From: Lachnoclostridium sp.
GTDB taxonomy: Bacteria > Bacillota > Clostridia > Lachnospirales > Lachnospiraceae
DNA: 64,000 bases
Direction of reading: 5' to 3'
Assembly (NCBI GenBank): GCA_023665475.1
Contig: JAMPEB010000004.1
Location: 1 to 64,000, forward strand
Both the position numbers and the translations under genes were made by a program. Below, piece after piece: positions 7,989-15,947 of the stretch; position 1 is the first letter of the stretch; the number at the start of each line of letters is the position of its first letter. The notes under the pieces were generated by a model. That model was not told the origin of the DNA. It saw only the letters and a list, made by a program, of their open reading frames with translations, and did not search any database.

Positions 7989-9044
7989 TCAATTCTCGAA
8001 AATATCGGGGTCCACCATCGGTACGACTAATTCGCAGATTTCGTCGCTCTCGTCATAGCCCCAGAAACACTGATAAAAGCCGTCGCCAAGTCCCGAAGCA
8101 ATCTGCACCATGCGCTCTTTGTTGTCGGGATTGGTCCATTCGATAAAATCTCCGCCTTCGCGCTGATACTGCGGCAATTTCTCTGCGCTTTGTGCAAAAA
8201 GTTCCGCAAAATAATCATCATAATGGTTCTTTCCGGGATTTTCCTTATGCCAGTTGAGGATGAACTGTTCGTAATCTTTTGCTCCCTTTGCATCGATAAA
8301 GCACATCATTCCTGCCTCTACCGGGAAGCCGCATTTAACCCCGTCCTCCGATTGAAATGCTGCCGTCCCGGGAACCGGTTCGGCAAGCTCATATCTTACG
8401 GCGGGTGCTTCCTTGATTTTAAGGCGTGCCGTACACATTCTTATGCCGACATATTCATTGCGGCAGATGGATACCTCCACGGGATAGCTGCCCGCGGGAA
8501 TTTCCTCTTCCAATATCGGGGCAATGACATAGCTTCCCGACATATAGGTCAGCGGGTCAGCGACTACTACCCTGCCGCTGGGGATATCCGCTGTGCCGAC
8601 GGTGAGGAAAAATCTGGTATTTGTTTTCACGAACTGCCCTTCAATCTTTTCCACATCCAATTCGGGACTGCTGACATACATAAGATTTAATTGGAACGGC
8701 GAAGGAGTGTTCTGCTGTGAGCCGATAAACAGGATATAACTTGCCATTTGAAATGCCAGCTCTACCGCGTCGTCCTCTTCTTTGGGAAATTCGTCAAAAC
8801 CACTGAAAACTCCTGTGCAATCATCGCTTTCCTCGTCCGGGAAACCGCCTGCTATGCCGATGAACCATTTTCCCCGGGCGGTTTTTTTGAATTTGAAAAC
8901 AAAGAAAATGCGGTTTTCAATCTCCGCATGCCGTATCGCGAAAGCGAATTCCAGCTTTGCGGGGGGATTTCCTTCCATTTCCTCGCGTTCCGCGAGCCAT
9001 TCGCACAGCGCTTCCTGTGCCATTTCAATCTGATTGTTGTTCAT
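7989..9044 (-). CDS. DUF4241 domain-containing protein
   Basis: 351 residues with no signal peptide or membrane segment, so cytoplasmic. The C-terminal 210 residues (from about 140) match the DUF4241 pattern: a GTADIPSGRVVVADPLTYM block, an IPAGSYPVEVSI block, and a final GDFIEW...SGLGDGFYQCFWGYD block. The N-terminal 130 residues are acidic and look like a separate globular domain. DUF4241 has no established function and is often found near polymorphic-toxin immunity genes. Start ATG follows AAGGAGAC. It lies 38 bp after the LRR gene on the same strand, so the two are probably co-transcribed from the operator-bearing promoter at about 10829-10870. Confidence 0.75.
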   Translation of the reverse strand: MNNNQIEMAQEALCEWLAEREEMEGNPPAKLEFAFAIRHAEIENRIFFVFKFKKTARGKWFIGIAGGFPDEESDDCTGVFSGFDEFPKEEDDAVELAFQMASYILFIGSQQNTPSPFQLNLMYVSSPELDVEKIEGQFVKTNTRFFLTVGTADIPSGRVVVADPLTYMSGSYVIAPILEEEIPAGSYPVEVSICRNEYVGIRMCTARLKIKEAPAVRYELAEPVPGTAAFQSEDGVKCGFPVEAGMMCFIDAKGAKDYEQFILNWHKENPGKNHYDDYFAELFAQSAEKLPQYQREGGDFIEWTNPDNKERMVQIASGLGDGFYQCFWGYDESDEICELVVPMVDPDIFEN

Positions 9045-9082
9045 AATATATTGTCTCCTTGTATTATAGTATAGTAGCTTGT

Positions 9083-10717
9083 TTAGGCTTTATTTTTTCT
9101 GATAAGCGTCGACAGCTCTTTCTGCATTGCAATCGGATATTCCTCGCCCCTGTAAACGATGACTAGTTCCGGGCAATTCTTAAAAGCCTGTCTGTGCAGG
9201 GTCTTAATCCCATCGGGCAGAGTGACTCTTTTCAGATTTTTGCACCCATAAAAAGCGCCTTCCTCGATTGCGGTAACGCTGTCCGGCATCGTAACGGTTA
9301 CCAGATTTTTGCTGCAGGAAAAGGCATCCTTCCCAATCTTGGTTATGCCCTCCGGGACAACAAAGGACTCTTCCAAGTCCTGCACGGAAACCAGCAGCTT
9401 CTTCTTTTTGTTCCAAAAAGCGCCGCCACCCGATTGATAGACACGATTTTTTTCATCAATGTTTACCTGAATACGGTTGGGGCTGGGATAAGTTGAGAAA
9501 GCACAGGTTTCTATCTCGGTAACGCTTGCCGGAATCTCTATGGTTTTTAAGGAATAGCACATGTCAAACGCATGATCCTTGATGGTAACCACACCTTGGG
9601 AAATCTTAACCCTTTCCAGATTGGGACAGTCACAGACAGACATCATTCCTATGGTTTTTATGCCCTCAGGAATGACAATCTCTGCATCGTTTCCGGTATA
9701 ATTGCACAGTACATCATCCTGAATCTCGAATATGCCTTTTTCGGTTTTCACCCGTTTCCTGCTGTCAACCCCGCCTCCGGGAACCGGAATCTCATCAAGA
9801 CTCATGCAGCCCCTGAAAGAAGTCTTATCAATCTTTTCCACACTCTCAGGAATATGGATGGTTTTCAGGCTCACACAGCGATAAAAAGCATGGCTCTCAA
9901 TAGAGGTCAAACCGTCAGGGATATGAACCGCTTCCAAGCTTATACAGTCATTGAAAGCACTGGACGGTATCACAGTTATGCCCTCCGGAATGGTTATGCT
10001 TTTGAGAGATGTACAGCCTTTAAAGGCATCTTGGCATATCACTGTCACGCTGTCAGGAATCTCAACCGTTTCAAGGAGCGTACAGTCGTGGAAGGCATAG
10101 TTTCCGATTGCGGTCACACCATCGGGAATGCGAAAGCTTTTTCCGGCTTTATTCTCGGGATAGGCTAAGAGTCTGGTGCGTTCTTTATTGTACAAAACAC
10201 CGTCTATGGAAGAATAAGTCTCGTTCTGCTCATCCACCACAATCTCGGTAAGACCCGGCAGACTGAATAACCTCCCAAGCTTGGTCACGCTTTCGGGAAT
10301 CGTAATGGATTTTAAGTTATCACAGTACCAAAAAGCATCCTCAATCACGGTCACGCCGTTAGGGACATGGATTGCTTCAAGGCTGTTACAGCCTGAGAAA
10401 GTGCCATTTTCAAGCTTGGTCACACCGTTTGGAATTTCGATGGATTTCAGGCTTTCACAGCCATGAAAAGCATCGTAGTCAATTTCCTTCACACTATCGG
10501 GAATATGGATTGTTTCAAGGCTTTTGCAGTTATGAAAAGCCCGGAAACCAATCTGGGTCACGCTTTCGGGGATAACAACACTTTTAAGAGAAGTACAATC
10601 CTCAAACGCCTCATGGGCGATTACCCTCACACCGTCGGGGATGATAACCTCCTCTGCAGCTTTGTCACATTCCATCACCATTTCATATTTAATGGTCAGA
10701 TAATTCTTGTTGTTCAT
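9083..10717 (-). CDS. Cytoplasmic BspA-type leucine-rich repeat protein
   Basis: 544 residues made almost entirely of BspA/LRR_5 repeats of about 23 residues (pattern: IP.GVT.IG..AF..C.SL..V.IPDSV). There is no signal peptide, lipobox or C-terminal anchor, in contrast to the exported LRR lipoproteins at 22.7-25.7 kb, so this one should stay in the cell. Two interruptions, at about 170-195 and 425-450, carry the YSS/YQS-DGVLYNK-type inserts common in this repeat class. The ribosome binding site is AAGGAGG, 11 bases before the ATG. Upstream lies a BlaI-type operator. Likely a protein-interaction scaffold; partner unknown, with the DUF4241 protein the first candidate. Confidence 0.88.
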   Translation of the reverse strand: MNNKNYLTIKYEMVMECDKAAEEVIIPDGVRVIAHEAFEDCTSLKSVVIPESVTQIGFRAFHNCKSLETIHIPDSVKEIDYDAFHGCESLKSIEIPNGVTKLENGTFSGCNSLEAIHVPNGVTVIEDAFWYCDNLKSITIPESVTKLGRLFSLPGLTEIVVDEQNETYSSIDGVLYNKERTRLLAYPENKAGKSFRIPDGVTAIGNYAFHDCTLLETVEIPDSVTVICQDAFKGCTSLKSITIPEGITVIPSSAFNDCISLEAVHIPDGLTSIESHAFYRCVSLKTIHIPESVEKIDKTSFRGCMSLDEIPVPGGGVDSRKRVKTEKGIFEIQDDVLCNYTGNDAEIVIPEGIKTIGMMSVCDCPNLERVKISQGVVTIKDHAFDMCYSLKTIEIPASVTEIETCAFSTYPSPNRIQVNIDEKNRVYQSGGGAFWNKKKKLLVSVQDLEESFVVPEGITKIGKDAFSCSKNLVTVTMPDSVTAIEEGAFYGCKNLKRVTLPDGIKTLHRQAFKNCPELVIVYRGEEYPIAMQKELSTLIRKNKA

Positions 10718-10828
10718 ATAGTATTTGCCTCCTTGTTTTCATTAAGCTTTTCTTAATCTAATCGAAGTTTCTCATTTCCTCCCTTCCTGACTGCTTAACC
10801 AAAGTCCATGCAACAAACCGGGGTTGTT

Positions 10829-10872
10829 AAACTATATTTGTAGTTTAATAAAACAAAAATATATAGCCTACA
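10829..10872 (-). promoter_or_regulatory. BlaI-type operator and promoter before the LRR gene
   Basis: A palindrome with perfect 8-bp arms, TTAAACTA-N6-TAGTTTAA, spans 10827-10848. It has the same core (AAACTA-N6-TAGTTT) as the one in front of blaI at 12690-12707. On the minus strand a promoter-like pair, TTGTAG, 17 bp, TATTAA, ends one or two bases before the palindrome, so a bound repressor would block transcription start, as at blaI. The pairing of operator copies is seen directly; binding by BlaI is inferred. Confidence 0.7.
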
Positions 10873-10888
10873 ACACAGGGGCATTCGG

Positions 10889-12277
10889 TCATTCGGAATA
10901 ATACCCTGACAAAAACCCATTCAATGCATGATCCTGTATATTCTCGATATAAACGGCATAAGTTCCGGCTGCGGGAACCGTATAACTATATCCTCCATAT
11001 CCGGCTTCCTCGTATGCCACTTCACCCGTGGAAAGGTTTTTAAGTCCCGCGCGAACCATTTCGCGTTCCTCGCTCTTATACATAAGACCGATTCCCGCTC
11101 CTTCCGGCATCTGAGCGATAAACACAAGATATCTGGTCTTTGCCTCCAGCACGCCGTCATACTTAAAAGGATCCTCTGTATATTCCGCACTCAAATCCTT
11201 CTCTGTGACAGACGCGTCCGCAATGCCATAAATCATTTCGGCTTCCGCCGATTCTTTCGTACCGCCCTCGGAAATTCCGCCGGAAGTGCCATACATGGAT
11301 ATATTGCTCCATTCCGCCGCATATACGGCGGCAGTATGGGATAAAAACATGGTACAAGACAGCAGTAGAGCAAGGCAGGCAGGGAAAACAAATCTCCCAG
11401 GCAGCAGTTTCCTGTTTTCATTCGCCAAAAGACGGATTCTGCGCACCACGATATTCCGGGATTCGCACAGCGCCGCTACCGCGCTTTCCCCGATTTGGTT
11501 ATCTTCCATATCTGCCAGAAATCTTCCATAGTCTTTTACAGAAAATGCAGAAGTATTCTCCACGGACTGCCTATCACAGATCACTTCTTCCAGATAGATC
11601 ACCTTTCCGGTCAGCAGACGAACCAGAGGGTTAAACCAATGCAGCCCCTCTGCGGCAAGACAAATCCTTTTCCAGAGCAAATCTCTATTTTGAATATGGT
11701 TTATCTCATGCTCTAAGATCATGTGCATCTGTGCCATTGTATAGTTCTGAACCGGAAGAATGATTTCCGGGCGAAAGATTCCCACCGTAATCGGTGAGCG
11801 CAGCCTGTAACTCTGACTTAAAGCAATCTTGCGGAGCCTGTGAGTGCCAAGGCGCAGCCTGTATTCCTCCAAAAGCGCCTGCCAAGACTCATTCGTTACC
11901 GGAATACAGGACTTGCGCAGACAGTGCAGGCGATATCGGGGAATTAGTGTAACGACTGCATGACAGACCACGCCCGCAAGCCACACAACCGCCAAAACAC
12001 TATAAACCCTTGCCGCCTGAGGCTTCGTGGCAACCAAAAATGCAGAATGATAGATAATAAAAGGGGAGTTCAAGTCCATCTGTTCCACAACCAGAACAAG
12101 AAATGCCACCGGCAGCAGCAATGCTACAGTGCTCCATTTTAATAAAAGAAGCTGCATTTTGTGGTATTGTTCCCCGCACAGCTTTATGATGCCAAAGGAC
12201 TGAATGCATAGAATGCTTCCCTGCAGGCTTGTCAACAGGATAGCAAATATAATCAGCCTAATTATCGTCCTGTCCAT
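10889..12277 (-). CDS. BlaR1-type M56 membrane metallopeptidase (signal transducer)
   Basis: 462 residues. Three or four N-terminal membrane segments are followed by the zinc protease motif HEINH at about residue 188 (within MILEHEINHIQNRD) and the downstream ICDRQSVEN segment that supplies the third zinc ligand region. Another helix follows at about 300. In known BlaR1/MecR1 proteins the C-terminus is a penicillin-binding sensor; here the extracellular tail is only about 140 residues, with no SxxK/KTG transpeptidase motifs, so it should sense something other than a beta-lactam. It overlaps blaI by 20 bp, the usual translational coupling. On activation it would cleave BlaI and derepress both operators. 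Confidence 0.9.
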   Translation of the reverse strand: MDRTIIRLIIFAILLTSLQGSILCIQSFGIIKLCGEQYHKMQLLLLKWSTVALLLPVAFLVLVVEQMDLNSPFIIYHSAFLVATKPQAARVYSVLAVVWLAGVVCHAVVTLIPRYRLHCLRKSCIPVTNESWQALLEEYRLRLGTHRLRKIALSQSYRLRSPITVGIFRPEIILPVQNYTMAQMHMILEHEINHIQNRDLLWKRICLAAEGLHWFNPLVRLLTGKVIYLEEVICDRQSVENTSAFSVKDYGRFLADMEDNQIGESAVAALCESRNIVVRRIRLLANENRKLLPGRFVFPACLALLLSCTMFLSHTAAVYAAEWSNISMYGTSGGISEGGTKESAEAEMIYGIADASVTEKDLSAEYTEDPFKYDGVLEAKTRYLVFIAQMPEGAGIGLMYKSEEREMVRAGLKNLSTGEVAYEEAGYGGYSYTVPAAGTYAVYIENIQDHALNGFLSGYYSE

Positions 12278-12656
12278 CCTCCAATATACTCCTTATGTAT
12301 TCTCTTTCTTCTTCCGTCAAGCCTTTTGTCTGTGTAAATGCCGACAAAAGCGCTCCTATTTTGGCGTTTCCCCACATATCCACGCATTTGCTGATTTCCC
12401 CTTGGGCATAGTCCTCTTCCGCAATCAAAGGGTGATAATAAAATAGGCGTCCCTGTCTTTCCATGGACAAATATTCCTTTTTGACGAGCCGCGCCAGATA
12501 AGTGGATACGGTCTGGGTCTTCCATGTTTTATGGAACAGAGTGTTCACTTTCACGGTAATCTCCTGCATTGTCAGAATATCTTCGCTGCTCCATATTGCT
12601 TTCATAACCATACCTTCGCATTTGGATAATTCCTGCCTGCCCATAATAATAACCAT
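12258..12656 (-). CDS. BlaI/MecI/CopY family repressor
   Basis: About 132 residues with the MecI-type winged helix (ELSKCEGMVMKAIWSSEDILTMQEIT, then TVSTYLARLVKKEYLSMERQGRLFYYHP) and a short dimerisation tail. The tail (about 80-132) should contain the site cut by BlaR1. Two starts are possible: ATG 12656, very close to AAAGG, or ATG 12644. The gene is first in an operon with blaR1. Its promoter carries an AAACTA-N6-TAGTTT palindrome, the expected autoregulatory operator. No beta-lactamase or PBP gene is in the window. Confidence 0.93.
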   Translation of the reverse strand: MVIIMGRQELSKCEGMVMKAIWSSEDILTMQEITVKVNTLFHKTWKTQTVSTYLARLVKKEYLSMERQGRLFYYHPLIAEEDYAQGEISKCVDMWGNAKIGALLSAFTQTKGLTEEEREYIRSILEDGQDDN

Positions 12657-12689
12657 GCCTTTCTACGCTAACCTTCGCAATACTTGGCG

Positions 12690-12740
12690 AAACTAATCTT
12701 GTAGTTTAACTTATTATACCATTGCTGCGGGAAATGTCAA
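12690..12740 (-). promoter_or_regulatory. blaI-blaR1 promoter and operator
   Basis: Minus-strand promoter with -35 TTGACA (12740-12735), 16-bp spacer and -10 TATAAT (12718-12713). Five bases after the -10 lies the palindrome AAACTA-ATCTTG-TAGTTT (12690-12707), covering the expected start of transcription. The ACTACA half-site read on the minus strand resembles the known BlaI/MecI recognition half (TACA). The same palindrome occurs before the LRR gene. Confidence 0.8.
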
Positions 12741-12782
12741 TATTTCTATCTGTGCTTAACAAAAAGTGGAAATTATGGTCAA

Positions 12783-13697
12783 TTATGGAAGCGTAACGGA
12801 AAACGCTTCCACATTTCGCTTGAATAATTTTGGCGGACGATAACCGGCGCCATCTACGATTTGAACGGTTTCCACCACATAGTCCGCAATTTTTCTGCGG
12901 AAATTTGCCGTCAGAAGTTCCCTGTCCAGCACAATTTCAAACACATTCTGCAATTGTGTCAGGGTGAACATTTCCGGCATGAGATCAAAAGCCTGCCTTA
13001 AATCATGCTCTATGTTGTTGCGCAGAGAAAGCATTGCGGACAAAATAATTTCCGCATGGTCAAAGGCAAGACCTTTGCTTTGCAGAATTTCATATCGGAC
13101 GGTTTCATGATAATTTTGAAAACTCCTATATTGTTTTAATCCTGCGTTTAAGGAAAGCCCCTTTTCTTTGTTAGTGAGGTAAAGCCGGTATTCGGTTTCC
13201 ACATAGCTTACATCTTCCTGTAAATCTTTTTTTATTTCCTGCGCCCTTATTTTGACATTGAACCATTCGGCTTCCCAAGCGTCCGCGCCTGCCTTTAAGC
13301 GGCATTTTTCGCCATCCATAAGCGCCATAAAGGCATTGGAAATAATCCAGCCTCTGGGGTCCCTGTCTTTTTTCCCATAAGTTCCCACAAGCTGTAAGTA
13401 GGCGTTTTTCACATTGGTTTCTTCATACAATTTGCGTCTCGCGGTCTCCGCCACATCCTCGCCGGGTTTTACAAAGCCTCCGGGAAGCGCCCAACAGTCT
13501 TTATAGGGATAATTTGCCCTTTTGATAAGCAGGACTTTCAAAGCCTTTTTGGGCAGCTTTCGGATATTGGTGCTGATTCCGTCGTTCAGGATGGAAAAAA
13601 TCACAATATCCGCCGCAACGGAAGGTCTTTCATATTTACTCATATCATAGTGGGACAAATATTCTTTTTCCGCCTCATTCATCTTATAAAAACTCAT
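12783..13697 (-). CDS. NrtR-like Nudix / winged-helix regulator
   Basis: 304 residues. The N-terminal Nudix domain (about 25-165) has the box GGFVKPGEDVAETARRKLYEE. Compared with GX5EX7REUXEE, the first Glu of the REUXEE part is Lys (RKLYEE), so metal-dependent hydrolysis may be impaired. The C-terminal 80 residues form the winged helix typical of NrtR regulators (FTLTQLQNVFEIV, then FRRKIADYV, then YRPPKLFKRN). NrtR proteins sense ADP-ribose and repress NAD synthesis genes. Here it is the last gene of an operon with an NAD-kinase-like gene and an SPFH gene, 21 bp downstream of the kinase, which fits an NAD-linked regulatory role. Start ATG at 13697. Confidence 0.85.
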   Translation of the reverse strand: MSFYKMNEAEKEYLSHYDMSKYERPSVAADIVIFSILNDGISTNIRKLPKKALKVLLIKRANYPYKDCWALPGGFVKPGEDVAETARRKLYEETNVKNAYLQLVGTYGKKDRDPRGWIISNAFMALMDGEKCRLKAGADAWEAEWFNVKIRAQEIKKDLQEDVSYVETEYRLYLTNKEKGLSLNAGLKQYRSFQNYHETVRYEILQSKGLAFDHAEIILSAMLSLRNNIEHDLRQAFDLMPEMFTLTQLQNVFEIVLDRELLTANFRRKIADYVVETVQIVDGAGYRPPKLFKRNVEAFSVTLP

Positions 13698-13718
13698 TTT
13701 GTTTCTTCCTCTTTGTAT

Positions 13719-14645
13719 TTATACTACCAATCGTCCCTTTTCGGGGGCTATTTCTATGGTAATCTCCGTCCCCGAATTAAAGGAAATGGCGTCGCTTTCG
13801 ATGCCGTCCGAAAAGACCACGCCGTTTTCGGGCATTTGGGATAAAATCCGAAAGTTGTCTCCCTGCGTCAATTTTCCATAGACAATCTCTGTCCGGGTGG
13901 AGCGGCTGGGAAAAGGCTCCCTCACTACAAATATCAGCTTGTCCGCCTCCCAGCTTAAGGGTTCGCCCGAAAAAGTTTCCCCGCCGAACTCTCCGGCAAT
14001 GTACGCCGCCTGAGTCATAACGGATTTGTACCAGCCGGTGGAGCCTAAACCCGTGGAAATAATGATTCCGCTGGAAGATTGGTACTCGCTTTTTTGATTC
14101 CATGTAATGTCATACCGTGCGGAAGTATGGGTTTTCTGCCCCACAAACAAGTCGTTGACCGCAAGCATTTTCTGTCCGTCCTGTGTGCTCGCCTGTGCCA
14201 TGGTCACTTCCTTAGACCCGTAATGTCCCGAAATGACATTTTGGAGAACTTGTTCTAACTGCCCCGCTTCAAAAGGAAGCAGCACGCCGTCCCATCTGGA
14301 AATATCGGGATTGACACCTATAAGGGGCTGTCCGTTCAGATATTTCATCACATTGGCTACCAGACCGTCCTGTCCGAGGGCAATCACGATATCTTCCTTT
14401 CCGAAAATCATATTGGGAAGAAAGTCCCGGTCGATTCTCTGGAGGCGTGCATATTTTTCCGCTGTGCCAACCACTTTTTCCACCGCTTGTTGATATTTTT
14501 GGTCCTCGTTAATGTAATCGGAAAAATCCGCCCCCAGATGTTCGATATAGAATTTGGCCTGTTCCATGGTATTGTATTTTGCAATCAATTCCTGCAGCCG
14601 GGTCCGTCTTGTGACGAGAACGGCTTTATTCATTCCTCGTTCCAT
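13719..14645 (-). CDS. NAD kinase-like protein
   Basis: 308 residues. The NAD kinase core is recognisable but divergent: the GGDG loop reads ALGQDGLVANV, keeping the catalytic Asp while losing the second Gly; the middle motif is AVNDLFVG, and the glycine-rich loop reads STGLGSTGWYKS in place of PTGSTAY. The C-terminal beta-rich part ends with ENGVVFSDGIESD, like the (V/I)xxDG segment. It probably phosphorylates NAD(H) or a related compound, but the changed motif leaves substrate and activity open. It sits 36 bp after the SPFH gene and 21 bp before the NrtR-like regulator. Start at 14645, or possibly ATG 14633. Confidence 0.8.
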   Translation of the reverse strand: MERGMNKAVLVTRRTRLQELIAKYNTMEQAKFYIEHLGADFSDYINEDQKYQQAVEKVVGTAEKYARLQRIDRDFLPNMIFGKEDIVIALGQDGLVANVMKYLNGQPLIGVNPDISRWDGVLLPFEAGQLEQVLQNVISGHYGSKEVTMAQASTQDGQKMLAVNDLFVGQKTHTSARYDITWNQKSEYQSSSGIIISTGLGSTGWYKSVMTQAAYIAGEFGGETFSGEPLSWEADKLIFVVREPFPSRSTRTEIVYGKLTQGDNFRILSQMPENGVVFSDGIESDAISFNSGTEITIEIAPEKGRLVV

Positions 14646-14681
14646 TTAATAACCGTGCCTTTCCGCCGCCGGCGTCCCGGG

Positions 14682-15701
14682 TTATGATTGTTGTGTTAAG
14701 GTTTCCAACAAATCGGGGGATACATTCAGCACTCCGATTTTGTCCGCCTTGTCGCCGATTTCCATAAATGCCTTGGCAATCAATGCCTTGCTGTCCATTC
14801 CGCTGGTGACTAAAGCTTTCACTACTTCCTTGTCTATGCCGGTAAAGGTTTTGAGCAGCACTTCCGAATCGTATGCTTTGGCGTCGGATTTTTTCTTCTC
14901 GTTTTCCGTCTGCAAGTCTACCAGCCTGCAGTTTTCCTCCTCCAGCCGGATATCGTTGGCAAGCTTTTGCGCATCCAGTTCCGCCTGCTTTTCCTGCACA
15001 AGGCGTTTGACTTCCATTTCCTTTTCCCGCTTTTCCTTTTGCTTTTCCGCAACTTTGATTTCGGTATTCAACTCGTTTTCCTTTACGATACGCTCCTGCT
15101 CAATCGCAGCGTTTCTGCGCTTGTAAATGGCGTCGTCCTGCTGCTTCAAAATTTCTTCTCTTGTGGCGGCTTCCAAAGCCTTTCTGGTATCACTCTGGGG
15201 TATGATTCCAAGAATGGAAACGGAAATCAACGCCAGCCCGAATTCATTGAGAGTTTCATCTTCTTTCATATCCGCCTTTAAGACCGCCGCAAGTTCATCC
15301 GCCGCCATGATGGCGTCTCTCACATTTTTCTCCCTTGCAAATTTGGTGACATAAACCTTTGCAAGATTGATAATGCGCTTTGCCATTTTTTGTTTTGCAT
15401 CAGTTAAAACGGCAGGATATTCCTTTTTGTCTTTATAGGAAAAATCTACCATTTTGGAAGCTTTTTCATAGTCTGTAATCACATAGGAGATATCTCCCTG
15501 TACACTGATATTCTGGAAATCCGAAGTCAGAATGTCACTGAAAGCAAAGCTTGTGTCAAATGCCGTGGCGGGAATGACCATCATGCTGGTGTTCATGGTA
15601 TTATAGAAAAAGGACAATCCCAGCCCTTTTTGCACCACCTTTCCCTTTTTTACTTTCATAACATATTCTGTGGGTTCAAATTTTTTGTAAGTGATAGCCA
15701 T
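14682..15701 (-). CDS. SPFH/Band 7 domain protein
   Basis: 339 residues. An SPFH (stomatin/prohibitin/flotillin/HflK) domain covers about 1-180, followed by a long charged coiled coil (about 180-280, rich in EKQKEKREKEMEVKR and QAELDAQKLANDIRLEEE) and a short tail (LKTFTGIDKEVVKALVTSGMD). There is no N-terminal membrane helix, so unlike flotillin it is probably soluble or peripherally attached. Such proteins form large oligomeric rings. The start ATG follows GGAGGAGG. It is the first gene of the SPFH-NADK-NrtR operon. Confidence 0.88.
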   Translation of the reverse strand: MAITYKKFEPTEYVMKVKKGKVVQKGLGLSFFYNTMNTSMMVIPATAFDTSFAFSDILTSDFQNISVQGDISYVITDYEKASKMVDFSYKDKKEYPAVLTDAKQKMAKRIINLAKVYVTKFAREKNVRDAIMAADELAAVLKADMKEDETLNEFGLALISVSILGIIPQSDTRKALEAATREEILKQQDDAIYKRRNAAIEQERIVKENELNTEIKVAEKQKEKREKEMEVKRLVQEKQAELDAQKLANDIRLEEENCRLVDLQTENEKKKSDAKAYDSEVLLKTFTGIDKEVVKALVTSGMDSKALIAKAFMEIGDKADKIGVLNVSPDLLETLTQQS

Positions 15702-15793
15702 AACGATTCCTCCTCCGTTATTTTATGTTCAGGTGCATCATACACGGTAATAGCCGCATCTTTCCGCAATCTGTAGATATCCTTGTTGCTCCT

Positions 15794-15822
15794 ATCATAT
15801 TATCATTTTAATAATATGTCAA
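15794..15822 (-). promoter_or_regulatory. Promoter of the SPFH-NADK-NrtR operon with embedded palindrome
   Basis: Minus-strand -35 TTGACA (15822-15817), 17-bp spacer, -10 TATGAT (15799-15794). A palindrome with perfect 8-bp arms, CATATTAT-N7-ATAATATG (15796-15818), fills the spacer and touches both boxes. A protein bound there would block RNA polymerase. The NrtR-like regulator encoded by the last gene of the operon is the obvious candidate. Confidence 0.7.
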
Positions 15823-15947
15823 GTTATTTTTCCCCTCTTTTTAGAAAATCTTCCGAGTTAAAAAAGATATTCATATTCAGAAAGGTATGCTATAATAATA
15901 TCATACTCATGACAGAAGGGGAGCAGTTTATGGAAGGAAGTGAGTAA

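Noticed and set aside
8190..8690. Long plus-strand frame inside the DUF4241 gene
   Set aside because: It is opposite a clear coding frame, has no start signal and shows no domain pattern.
10889..12656. Beta-lactam resistance locus
   Set aside because: No beta-lactamase or PBP2a gene is present and the BlaR1 sensor domain is not a penicillin-binding one.
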